Source: an uncultured Acetatifactor sp. (GTDB taxonomy: Bacteria; Bacillota; Clostridia; Lachnospirales; Lachnospiraceae). Taken from it: a stretch of DNA of 35,577 bases. Made by a program: the position numbers and the translations under genes. The notes beneath the pieces were generated by a model, which did no database searches, had not been told where the DNA came from, and worked only from the letters and a program-made list of their open reading frames with translations. The stretch is from assembly GCA_910577185.1 (NCBI GenBank), contig CAJTLR010000038.1, forward strand, positions 1 to 35,577, in the 5' to 3' direction. Positions within the stretch are counted from its first letter, which is position 1. Each line of letters starts with the position of its first letter. Below, one piece after another: positions 24,258-31,843 of this stretch.

Positions 24258-27200
24258 TCATGCTACAAAATCTTTTTCCGTCAAAATGATCATGTCTTCG
24301 TCATCATATCGTCTCGCCAGCAGAATGTCAAAAAAATGTCCCAGTGTCTTCCTGCTGGCATGACGGATTGCATCATCCACAATCTGTTTCACTTCGATCA
24401 CGGTTACCACATGGTCAATGGTCTGGCATTCCTCAATCCTGGTGTGCAGGGCCAGCACTCCCAGGTCGTCAATGGAATATTCTTTTTCCCTGGCATATCG
24501 TCTTCCGAACGATACCAGGACATCATTGCTGAGCGCTTCCAGATCCATGCGCGCCGTGAAATCCCCATACAACTCCGGCGTTCCCAGAAACAGTTTCTGT
24601 ATCGCTTTCTTTGTATCCTCCAATATTACAATAATTCCGAATTTTTCCTGCTGCAGCGCATTGTGAAGCATTGCCGCCGTCTTTGCGTCCATGCCGGCCG
24701 CCTTCTGTATAATCAGTGCCCCGTTGTGTAGCTGCTCCAGAGTCTCCCTCACATTTTTCTGGTTCAGCCCCTGTCCTGTTATCTTTGCCACTTTGCCCGA
24801 GAAATTACTGTCCGTCATACTGACGTCACGGATCATATTCTTGGCCAGGGTCAAAGTATCCATCCCCTCCTCGCCCGTAATGACCACATTACCGGTATAA
24901 GCGGCCATGCTGATGCCGTCTATGGCTTTCACCAACTGTTCCCTGGAGTGCCGGCTCTGGATAAAGGGCGCAAAAAGTTCTTTTTCTTCCTTTGTCATTG
25001 CCCGGACCTTTGCTTTGTCGGTTTCCACGGACTGCGGCTTTGTCTCCCGGGAAGATTTTTCTTTTGCCTCCGCGCTATCCGGCGCAGGCACACGAACCTT
25101 CTGCCCTTTCTCCACAGCTTCCTCCGCGGCTCTCCCCGATTCTTCCCCGGTTGTCTCCATACCACCGGCCTCCTCCGGAATTTCCGCTTCCTCTATGCTC
25201 CCGGCTTCTTCCGGGTATTCCCCTTCTTCCACGATTCCGGGCTCTTCCGGGTATTCCTCTTCTTCCACGATTCCGGGCTCTTCCAAATATTCCGCTGCTT
25301 CCACGATTCCGGGCTCTTCCAGGTATTCCCCTTCTTCCACGATTCCGGGCTCTTCCGGATATTCCCCTTCTTCCACGATTCCGGGCTCTTCCGGGTATTC
25401 CCCTTCTTCCACGATTCCGGACTCTTCCGGGTATTCCTCTTCCTCCCACACCTCAAAGAACTCTTCCGAATATTCCGCTTCCTCCGGGTATTCCCCATAC
25501 TCCATGCTCCCGGGCTCTTCCGGATACTCTTCTTCTCCCCACATCCCGGCGGGCTCATCGGATTCCGGTTCTTCCGTTCTCCCCTCTTCCGCCGTATCCG
25601 GGTATTGTGGTTCCCCGGGGGCCCCGTTCTCTTCTATGTAATCCGGCGCTTCCAGATATTCCAGCTCCTCCAGCGCTTCCATGGCCTCATCATATTCCTG
25701 GTTTCCAGGACGTTCCCTGTTCCCGGGAGTTGGGGCGTTATCACTGTATTCCGTTACGCCTGTTTCCTCTCCCTGTTCCGACGCCCCCAATGCAGGGTCT
25801 GCTTTCCCTGCCGCCGTCCCCTGTTCCAGCTTCTCCAGCAGTCCATCCCTGACAGCAGCCTCAAACTCGGTAAACATGGGGCCGGTCTGCCTCAGCACAT
25901 GCTGACGCACCTTTTCCTTACACTTTTCTTCGTTTTCTTTCTTTACCCGTTCCCATTCCGTCAGAATATCCTCAATTTTCATCTGACCGGTAATCTGTTT
26001 CTCCACGGCTACATTGTCGGGAAGGACGAAACTGATTTGTCCATCCGCTCCCTGGGAAAGAACCTCCGCCATCTCCCTGGGCAGCCGGAGCGCCGTCTCT
26101 GCCTGTGTTCCATCCGCGTTTTCCGTGCGCATCTGGTCCATAACCGTCTCTGCCGTCCGGTCCGGCTCCGACGTCTCTTCCGGTGTCTGCCCCGCAGCAG
26201 GCGTTTTCACGGCTTCCTGTGTCTTTTCCGGCTCTTCCGGGATTTGTACTTCCACCTGGGACACTGCGTTTTCCGCAGTTTCTTCCTTCATCTGCACGGT
26301 ATCCGGCAGCCCTTCCTCTTCATATGCTTCATCCGGAAAAATGCCGTCCATTTCCCCTGTCTCTCCGAAAAAGACTTCCGTGTCCTCTATCTCGTCCTCT
26401 GCTGCATTTTCCGCAAACTGGTATTGCGCTTCCACAGGTTCTGTCTCCCCGGCTTCTTCCGCTTCCGGCAGGGCCTCACGGGAAGTTTCCTCACTCCCAA
26501 GCACCTCCTGCAGCCCCGCGGCCAGTTCCGCCTGCAGATTTATGGTATTGTAACGGCCCACATCCATGGTCTTGACCTGGATATCCATCTCATTTTCAAA
26601 ATCAGGCTGCTCTCCGGCCGGCGCATCGTCTTCCGCTTCCGGAGGCTGATACGCCGTCTCCTCCATCTCCGGCCACTCTGCATCTTCCGGCCACATATTT
26701 TCCTCCGGCTGATATGCCTGGTCCCCGTAGGCATCCTCCTGGCCGTACTCTTCCATCTCCATGCTCTCTGCCTGGACAAAATTTTCCTCAGGCACCGCTT
26801 CGTCAAACCGATGATCATAAATCTGCTGCTGGGAAGGCGTCAGCGGCTGATGCAGCATTTTCAGCTCCATGGCCTTAATGACATATTTTCCTTCTCCGAA
26901 CCAGAGAATCAGTTCGTCACACTCCTCCACACAGCGGGTAGCCAGCCCTCTTCTATGATAAAGATATGCCAGTTCATATGCCCATTTTTCCCTGTAATCC
27001 CGTTTCTTCAATTCCTCCAGGACGTTGATTCTCTCTTCCAGACTAACTTCCTGTGCCTCATATAGTTTGTACATCAAAATATAGCGGCCGGAATCCTTCG
27101 GCGCCGCCTGGGAAAATTCTTTATAATAATTCCATGCCTGTACAAACTCCTCGGTCTTGATACAAAGTTCACAAAGGGAATAACAGATGGTCCGGCCTCC

Positions 27201-27413
27201 CGGTCTCCTTTCATAGGCCAGCAACAGCATATTTTTCGCATCTTCGTAACGCCGGTTGACCTTATACAGATCGCTGACCATACAGAGCATCATAACGCTT
27301 TTCACTCTGCGCCAGTCTATGGTATCCGCAATCTCTGCGGCCTGTACATAATCTTTCTCCGCAACCAGTGTTTTTATTTCATCCGCCCTTACTTTATATT
27401 CATATTTATCCAA
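24258..27413 (-). CDS. TPR / acidic-repeat / AAA-like protein
   Basis: This 1051-residue protein has three regions. Residues 1 to about 195 are helical with TPR-like spacing. Residues about 200-800 are very acidic and low in complexity, and include a 12-residue tandem repeat (EEGEYPEEPGIV type) at about 655-740 encoded by the 36-bp repeat at 25196-25447. Residues about 820-1051 resemble an AAA+ module of the CbbX/SpoVK kind. The Walker A site is degenerate (ITGEEGMDTLTLAK) and no clear Walker B acid is visible, so ATP hydrolysis is doubtful. The start is TTG at 27413, 9 nt after GGAG. It is translated just upstream of glgB. Function unknown; a scaffold role is speculative. Confidence 0.8.
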   Translation of the reverse strand: MDKYEYKVRADEIKTLVAEKDYVQAAEIADTIDWRRVKSVMMLCMVSDLYKVNRRYEDAKNMLLLAYERRPGGRTICYSLCELCIKTEEFVQAWNYYKEFSQAAPKDSGRYILMYKLYEAQEVSLEERINVLEELKKRDYREKWAYELAYLYHRRGLATRCVEECDELILWFGEGKYVIKAMELKMLHQPLTPSQQQIYDHRFDEAVPEENFVQAESMEMEEYGQEDAYGDQAYQPEENMWPEDAEWPEMEETAYQPPEAEDDAPAGEQPDFENEMDIQVKTMDVGRYNTINLQAELAAGLQEVLGSEETSREALPEAEEAGETEPVEAQYQFAENAAEDEIEDTEVFFGETGEMDGIFPDEAYEEEGLPDTVQMKEETAENAVSQVEVQIPEEPEKTQEAVKTPAAGQTPEETSEPDRTAETVMDQMRTENADGTQAETALRLPREMAEVLSQGADGQISFVLPDNVAVEKQITGQMKIEDILTEWERVKKENEEKCKEKVRQHVLRQTGPMFTEFEAAVRDGLLEKLEQGTAAGKADPALGASEQGEETGVTEYSDNAPTPGNRERPGNQEYDEAMEALEELEYLEAPDYIEENGAPGEPQYPDTAEEGRTEEPESDEPAGMWGEEEYPEEPGSMEYGEYPEEAEYSEEFFEVWEEEEYPEESGIVEEGEYPEEPGIVEEGEYPEEPGIVEEGEYLEEPGIVEAAEYLEEPGIVEEEEYPEEPGIVEEGEYPEEAGSIEEAEIPEEAGGMETTGEESGRAAEEAVEKGQKVRVPAPDSAEAKEKSSRETKPQSVETDKAKVRAMTKEEKELFAPFIQSRHSREQLVKAIDGISMAAYTGNVVITGEEGMDTLTLAKNMIRDVSMTDSNFSGKVAKITGQGLNQKNVRETLEQLHNGALIIQKAAGMDAKTAAMLHNALQQEKFGIIVILEDTKKAIQKLFLGTPELYGDFTARMDLEALSNDVLVSFGRRYAREKEYSIDDLGVLALHTRIEECQTIDHVVTVIEVKQIVDDAIRHASRKTLGHFFDILLARRYDDEDMIILTEKDFVA
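25196..25447 (-). repeat. 36-bp in-frame tandem repeat
   Basis: The plus-strand motif CGATTCCGG recurs at 25232, 25268, 25304, 25340, 25376 and 25412, an exact 36-bp period, with a diverged seventh unit at 25196. Each unit encodes 12 acidic residues ending in PGIV, so copy-number changes keep the reading frame. Confidence 0.95.
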
Positions 27414-27466
27414 GGTATTCCGCTCCCCACTTTGGTAATCAAATCCCCATACACAATATTAGGATT

Positions 27467-27496
27467 AGTTTAACATAGTATCTATGTATATGTCAA
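27467..27496 (-). promoter_or_regulatory. promoter of the TPR/AAA-like-glgB operon
   Basis: The minus strand reads TTGACA, 18 nt, TAAACT with TGT directly before the -10 (extended -10). Start is predicted near 27460, about 47 nt before the TTG start codon. Confidence 0.75.
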
Positions 27497-27504
27497 AAAT
27501 AAAA

Positions 27505-27555
27505 AGCAGAAAAAAGAAAAAACAGCAACGATTCAGTCACCGGCCGAATCGTTGC
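27505..27555 (-). terminator. intrinsic terminator after GH95 gene
   Basis: A perfect 10-bp stem GCAACGATTC/GAATCGTTGC (27525-27555, 11-nt loop) is followed on the minus strand by TGTTTTTTCTTTTTT. It ends the transcript that carries ksgA and GH95. Confidence 0.93.
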
Positions 27556-27576
27556 AAAAAAGATGACAAAGCATTC

Positions 27577-29892
27577 TCAGGGCATACGCACACGGTCCCG
27601 CCGCATCACTTCCCTTGTCAGGAATATCTCTTCTCCCTCTTTTCCTGCCACACGCACCGTCACACGGCAGTCAGTGCTGCCAAGCAGCGTATAGGTAAGC
27701 CATTCCTCATCCCACTCCATGGATACCCGGATACCTCCCCTGGCCCGCAGCCCTGTTACACTGCCCCGTTTCCACTCCGGGGGCAGCGCGGGAAGCAGAA
27801 CCAGTTCCCCTGCATGACTCTGCAGCAGCGCTTCCGCCACGCCCGCCGTATATCCCAGGTTTCCATCGATCTGGAAAGGCGGATGGGCACAGAAAAGATT
27901 GGGGTACAGCCCTCCCCCATGGACGGACATTTCCGCTGCCGGCTCCACCAGCCGGAACATATCCCGCATTATTTTTCCCGTGTGTCTGCCGTCTCCAAGA
28001 CGGGCCCACATCAGAATCTTCCAGGCCAGGCTCCAGCCGGTACCCTCGTCTCCCCGCGCCAGAAGACTTTTCTCCGCCGCGTCGCACAGCTCTTTCTGCC
28101 GAGACGTTATTCCTCTGCCGGGATGCAGCTCATACAGATGGGATAAGTGTCTGTGATGTACATCACATTCCTCCCATTCCCTGTCCCATTCCAGAATCCT
28201 TCCCCCGGCGCCGATTTTCGTGGGAATGATCTTCTCCAGCAGGCAGCGTGCCCGGATCTTTCCCTCTGTCCCCTCATCCAGCGCCTCGCAGGCTTCCAGA
28301 TAATCCCGGAAAAGATTCCGGATAATCGCCAGGGTGTTTTCCGAAAAACATGCCACGGATGCGCTTCCCTCTTCCCCGCGGAAAGTATTCTCCGGAGAAG
28401 TGGCGGGGCAGACCCCGTACCCTTCCGGCATTTCTTGCAGCATATCCAGACAGAAAAGTACATTTTCTTCCAGTATGGGAAAGATTCGTTTCAGATACTC
28501 CCTGTCGCAGGTAAAAAGGTATTCCTCAAACAGATTTCTGCACATCCAGGCTCCGCCGAAAGGCCAGTAAGCCCAGACGGCCATGCCCGCAGCGGGAGAT
28601 GCCTTTCTCCAGATATCCACATTATGGAAACAGGCCGATCCTTCCCTGCCCAGCAGCTGGCGGGCACATTTTCTGCCGTTTTCCAGCAGCTCCCGGTTCA
28701 TCCGCTCCAAAGGCTCCGCCAGTTCATGCAGACCGCAGGGCCCTGTCAGCCAGTAGTTCATCTCCGTATTGATATTTACGGTATAATCGCAAAACCAGGG
28801 GGGTACTTTCTTCTGATTCCAGATTCCCTGAAGATTGGCCGGCTGCGTCCCCGGCCGGGAAGAGGAAATCAGGAGATATCTGCCGAAGTCAAACAGCATG
28901 GCATACAGAGAGACATCCTCTTCCCCTGCCTCAAACCGCGCAAGCCGCTCCCGCAAATCCATTTCTTCCCTGCCGCTTTTTCCCAGATCCAGGCTCATCC
29001 TTCCAAAGTAGGAAGCATAGTCACGGATATGCTCCTCCCTCAGCTCTTCAAACGCCCTGCGGCTGCCCTCCATGTCCTTCCCGGCCAGGACCTCAGGATC
29101 CGCCCCTTCCGTAAACGGATGCCGGTCAAACCCGTTGAAGCCCGAACGAATGCAGAAATATAAAAGCAGCTCATGGGTATCCCGGCAGAAAATCCCGTCT
29201 TCCCTAGCCTCGGTACGGCCATCCTCCACCCGTACACTGCCCAGCCCCAGATAACGCATCCCCCGTTCCTGTGCTTTCCCGGAAAAAGTGAGCTGTGTCT
29301 CCTGCTCGTTTCCTTCCGTCACCGTAAAATGATTTCTGCCCGGACACTCGCCCCACAGCCGGAACATGTCCTCCCCATAGCCGGTCTCCTTCAGAAATCC
29401 ATCCCCCGCGCTGATTTTCACCGTAAATTTTTCCTCTGCCCGGATTCTGTACACCAGAGCCTGGGCCGGGGCGCTGCAAAAGCAGGTGTGCCGGTATTTT
29501 TTCCCGCCGTTCTCATACGTCACCTCTGCCACAGCCGTCTCCAGATTCAGGCTTCTTCTATAGCCGGATATCTCCCGGTCTCCCTGAAACTCCAAATACA
29601 AGTTTCCAAAAGGCACATACATCTGTACGTCTTCCGCTTCCGATAACGCGTCTTCAAGCAGTTTTGTTGCCGCCCCCGGCTTCCCCTGTCCTGCCAGTTT
29701 TCCCGCCCGGGCCACACTTTCCGGGCACATACCCTTCTGCTCCTGCGAAGGATAGCCTGACCAGAGCGTGTCCTCGTTCAGTTTCAGAATTTCCTTCCTG
29801 CCGCCCCCGTACATTACCGCGCCCAGGCGGCCGTTTCCCAGCGGAAACCCCTCTTCCCAGTAAGCTGCCGGCTGTGTAAATACCATCTCCAT
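27577..29892 (-). CDS. GH95 family alpha-L-fucosidase-like enzyme
   Basis: This 771-residue glycoside hydrolase has GH95 landmarks throughout: GNGRLGAVMYGG near 19-30, NEDTLWSG near 39-46, NLQGIWN, CDYTVNINTEMNYW, CPATSPENTF, HHRHLSHLYELHPG and FQIDGNLG. The asparagines of NINTEMNYW, the glutamate of SPEN and the aspartate of QIDGN match the known active-site region. GH95 includes alpha-1,2-L-fucosidases and alpha-L-galactosidases. There is no signal peptide, so it acts on imported oligosaccharides in the cytoplasm. The ATG at 29892 follows the GGGG of dispersed leader copy 3 by 6 nt. An in-frame ATG at 29886 is an alternative. Confidence 0.92.
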   Translation of the reverse strand: MEMVFTQPAAYWEEGFPLGNGRLGAVMYGGGRKEILKLNEDTLWSGYPSQEQKGMCPESVARAGKLAGQGKPGAATKLLEDALSEAEDVQMYVPFGNLYLEFQGDREISGYRRSLNLETAVAEVTYENGGKKYRHTCFCSAPAQALVYRIRAEEKFTVKISAGDGFLKETGYGEDMFRLWGECPGRNHFTVTEGNEQETQLTFSGKAQERGMRYLGLGSVRVEDGRTEAREDGIFCRDTHELLLYFCIRSGFNGFDRHPFTEGADPEVLAGKDMEGSRRAFEELREEHIRDYASYFGRMSLDLGKSGREEMDLRERLARFEAGEEDVSLYAMLFDFGRYLLISSSRPGTQPANLQGIWNQKKVPPWFCDYTVNINTEMNYWLTGPCGLHELAEPLERMNRELLENGRKCARQLLGREGSACFHNVDIWRKASPAAGMAVWAYWPFGGAWMCRNLFEEYLFTCDREYLKRIFPILEENVLFCLDMLQEMPEGYGVCPATSPENTFRGEEGSASVACFSENTLAIIRNLFRDYLEACEALDEGTEGKIRARCLLEKIIPTKIGAGGRILEWDREWEECDVHHRHLSHLYELHPGRGITSRQKELCDAAEKSLLARGDEGTGWSLAWKILMWARLGDGRHTGKIMRDMFRLVEPAAEMSVHGGGLYPNLFCAHPPFQIDGNLGYTAGVAEALLQSHAGELVLLPALPPEWKRGSVTGLRARGGIRVSMEWDEEWLTYTLLGSTDCRVTVRVAGKEGEEIFLTREVMRRDRVRMP

Positions 29893-29898
29893 GTTTTC

Positions 29899-29990
29899 CC
29901 CCATTTCTGCGCAGCCTTTTGCGCATATCAAGTTCGTGGATGCCGCGCAGACACAAACTTGGGATTGAAAATTTTAAATTTTCAATCTTT
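29899..29990 (-). repeat. dispersed pseudoknot leader, copy 3 (GH95)
   Basis: Same layout and 6-nt spacing to the GH95 ATG. Two base changes relative to copy 4 (CTGCGCAGC in arm a, CAAGTTCGTG in arm b) leave a G-U pair in each interleaved stem when read as sense-strand RNA, but would be A-C mismatches in antisense RNA. The AT hairpin is perfect. CCTCCC (GGGAGG on the minus strand) lies at 29994-29999. Confidence 0.88.
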
Positions 29991-30087
29991 CTTCCTCCCT
30001 CGTCCGGTGTTCCTGCCCAGCAGAAGCCCGGTAATGATTTCCGGTTAGATACCCTCAGTGGATAATGCCTGTTGTGCCTCTTTTGCG

Positions 30088-30942
30088 TCACTTTGACAGT
30101 TCATTGCTCAGGCAGGCAAACTGCTCCAGCGTAAGCGCCTCTCCCCTGACCGCGGCCGGCAGCCGCATCTTCTCCAGCGCCTGTAATATCTTCTCCTTGG
30201 ACAATCCCAGTTCCGGGGCATTGCCCAGGCTGTTGGCCAGTGTCTTTCTGCGCTGGTTAAAAGAAGCCCGGATCAGCGCAAACATTCTCCCCTCGTCCTT
30301 CGCCTGCACCGGCGGCTTTTCATATCTGGTCATCCGGATCACCGCGCTCCCCACATCCGGCCTGGGCATAAAGCAGTTGGGCGGTACATTTGCCACAATC
30401 TCCGGCTTTGCATAGTACTGTACCGCCAGGGACAGGGCGCCGTAATCCTTGGTGCCGGGCCCTGCCTGCATACGGCATGCCACTTCTTTCTGCACCATCA
30501 CGGTGATGCTTTCCAGGGGAACATGGTTTTCAAACAATCCCATAATAATGGGAGTGGTTATGTAATAAGGGAGATTTGCCACCACTTTTACCGGCCTTCC
30601 CTCTCCCTCCGCAAACGCTTTCACATCCATTTTCAGAATATCCTGATTGACCACGGTGACATTTGGGTAATCCGCCAGGGTCTCTTCCAAAATAGGAATC
30701 AGATTTCTGTCAATTTCCACCGCCGTCACCCTTCCGGCCCGTTCCGCCAGATACTGGGTCATGGTGCCGATCCCGGGCCCTATTTCCAGAACGCTGTCTT
30801 CCTCCGTGATATCAGCCGCCCGGATAATTCTGTCCAGTACTTTCGGGTCAATCAGAAAATTCTGTCCGTATTTTTTCTGAAATACAAACTGGTGTTTCTG
30901 CAATACCTGTATGGTATTGCGCGGAATGCCAAGATCAGCCAT
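30088..30942 (-). CDS. ksgA: 16S rRNA (adenine1518/1519-N6)-dimethyltransferase
   Basis: This 284-residue enzyme dimethylates the two adjacent adenines in helix 45 of 16S rRNA, a late step in 30S assembly. KKYGQNFLIDPKVLDRII at 23-40, SAM-binding motif I VLEIGPGIGT at 51-60, AVEID near 74-78 and the catalytic NLPYYI at 123-128 are all present, and length is normal. The ATG at 30942 follows the GGGG of dispersed leader copy 4 by 6 nt. Finding the element before a near-universal housekeeping gene argues against a narrow metabolic riboswitch. Confidence 0.97.
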   Translation of the reverse strand: MADLGIPRNTIQVLQKHQFVFQKKYGQNFLIDPKVLDRIIRAADITEEDSVLEIGPGIGTMTQYLAERAGRVTAVEIDRNLIPILEETLADYPNVTVVNQDILKMDVKAFAEGEGRPVKVVANLPYYITTPIIMGLFENHVPLESITVMVQKEVACRMQAGPGTKDYGALSLAVQYYAKPEIVANVPPNCFMPRPDVGSAVIRMTRYEKPPVQAKDEGRMFALIRASFNQRRKTLANSLGNAPELGLSKEKILQALEKMRLPAAVRGEALTLEQFACLSNELSK

Positions 30943-30948
30943 TTTTAA

Positions 30949-31040
30949 CCCCATTTCTGCGCGGCCTTTTGCGCATGTCAAGTTTGTGGATGCCGCGCAG
31001 ACACAAACTTGGGATTGAAAATTTTAAATTTTCAATCTTA
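30949..31040 (-). repeat. dispersed pseudoknot leader, copy 4 (ksgA)
   Basis: This is the most regular copy. AT palindrome of 11-bp arms (31014-31038 region), arms b'/b (10 bp, CACAAACTTG and CAAGTTTGTG on the plus strand) interleaved with a'/a (9 bp, GCCGCGCAG and CTGCGCGGC), all perfect, then AAATGGGG and 6 nt to the ksgA ATG. CCCCTCC (GGAGGGG on the minus strand) lies at 31045-31051, just upstream of the element. Confidence 0.9.
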
Positions 31041-31146
31041 TATTCCCCTCCGGTTTTCCATAAGTTGTATGCGCACCGTGACTTCCTGCAGAATTCGTTC
31101 CCGACGCAAATCCGGTACGTCAATCCCCCCGTTCCGTACCGTCTGT

Positions 31147-31815
31147 TTACAATTGCCCGGTCTGCCGGTGCTGCTCCTTCAGATAGCACAACACCTCCCG
31201 CAGATCCTTCATAATCCTGAAACTCAGTCCTTTCATCTCATCATCCGGCGCGATCATGTCCGGCACCATAATGGGCCGCATTCCGGCCGCATGGGCAGAC
31301 CGGATCCCGTTTGGCGAATCTTCTATGGCATATGCCTCTGCCGGAGAAACCCCCAGCTGTCCGCATGCCAGCAGATAAATATCGGGCCGGGGCTTGGAAT
31401 GCTCCACCATATCCCCTGTTACCACTGTGGAAAAATAATCCCTGAAACGGGACCGCTCCAAATGGCCGAACACGGAACTGCTTCTGGTGGAGGAAGCCAG
31501 TCCCACTATGTACTTATTCTCCCACAGCCATTCCAGAATCTCACGGGCCCCCGGCTTTATGGGCAGTCCGTTCTTTTCCATATATTCCTGAAACCACTCG
31601 GAAGACTGCTGCCGGAACCCGGGATAGTCAAAATCTTCCCCATAAGCCTCCAGCACAATCTGCCTGCTGTCATTGGAATTCAGCCCGATGCATTTGGGAA
31701 AGACTTCCTCCATTCCGGGCATGCCGTTTTTTTCCGCTATGGCCATCCAGGCCTTCATACATACAATCTCTGTGTCAAACAGGACCCCATCCATATCAAA
31801 TACAATCGCTTTCAT
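31147..31815 (-). CDS. HAD superfamily phosphatase / phosphoglucomutase-like
   Basis: This 222-residue protein is a subfamily-I HAD hydrolase of the beta-phosphoglucomutase/phosphatase group. Motif I FDMDGVLFDTE has nucleophile D7 and D9, a four-helix cap follows (about 17-85), motif II is GLASST, motif III the lysine of HSKPRPDIY, and motif IV IEDSPNGI. Substrate cannot be assigned. The ATG at 31815 is the start of MKAIVFDMDG; AAGGA lies about 10 nt upstream. It begins 28 nt past the DHHW stop, so it is in the same transcript as the acetylation genes. Confidence 0.92.
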   Translation of the reverse strand: MKAIVFDMDGVLFDTEIVCMKAWMAIAEKNGMPGMEEVFPKCIGLNSNDSRQIVLEAYGEDFDYPGFRQQSSEWFQEYMEKNGLPIKPGAREILEWLWENKYIVGLASSTRSSSVFGHLERSRFRDYFSTVVTGDMVEHSKPRPDIYLLACGQLGVSPAEAYAIEDSPNGIRSAHAAGMRPIMVPDMIAPDDEMKGLSFRIMKDLREVLCYLKEQHRQTGQL

Positions 31816-31843
31816 TTTCCCATTCCTTTCAGCGTCCGGTTTT

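Noticed and set aside
24948..27065. 705-codon plus-strand open frame
   Set aside because: It is the antisense shadow of the acidic, low-complexity part of the TPR/AAA-like gene; its Phe/Leu/Arg-rich composition is what reverse-complemented Glu/Pro codons give, and it has no SD.
7153..31040. Insertion sequence or transposase-encoding element as the source of the 92-bp repeats
   Set aside because: No transposase, no terminal inverted repeats of IS type and no clear target duplication are visible; the copies are too short to be autonomous. A non-autonomous mobile origin remains open.
7153..31040. Metabolite riboswitch of a known class for the 92-bp repeats
   Set aside because: The conserved segments match no riboswitch core I know, and the four downstream genes share no metabolite or pathway.
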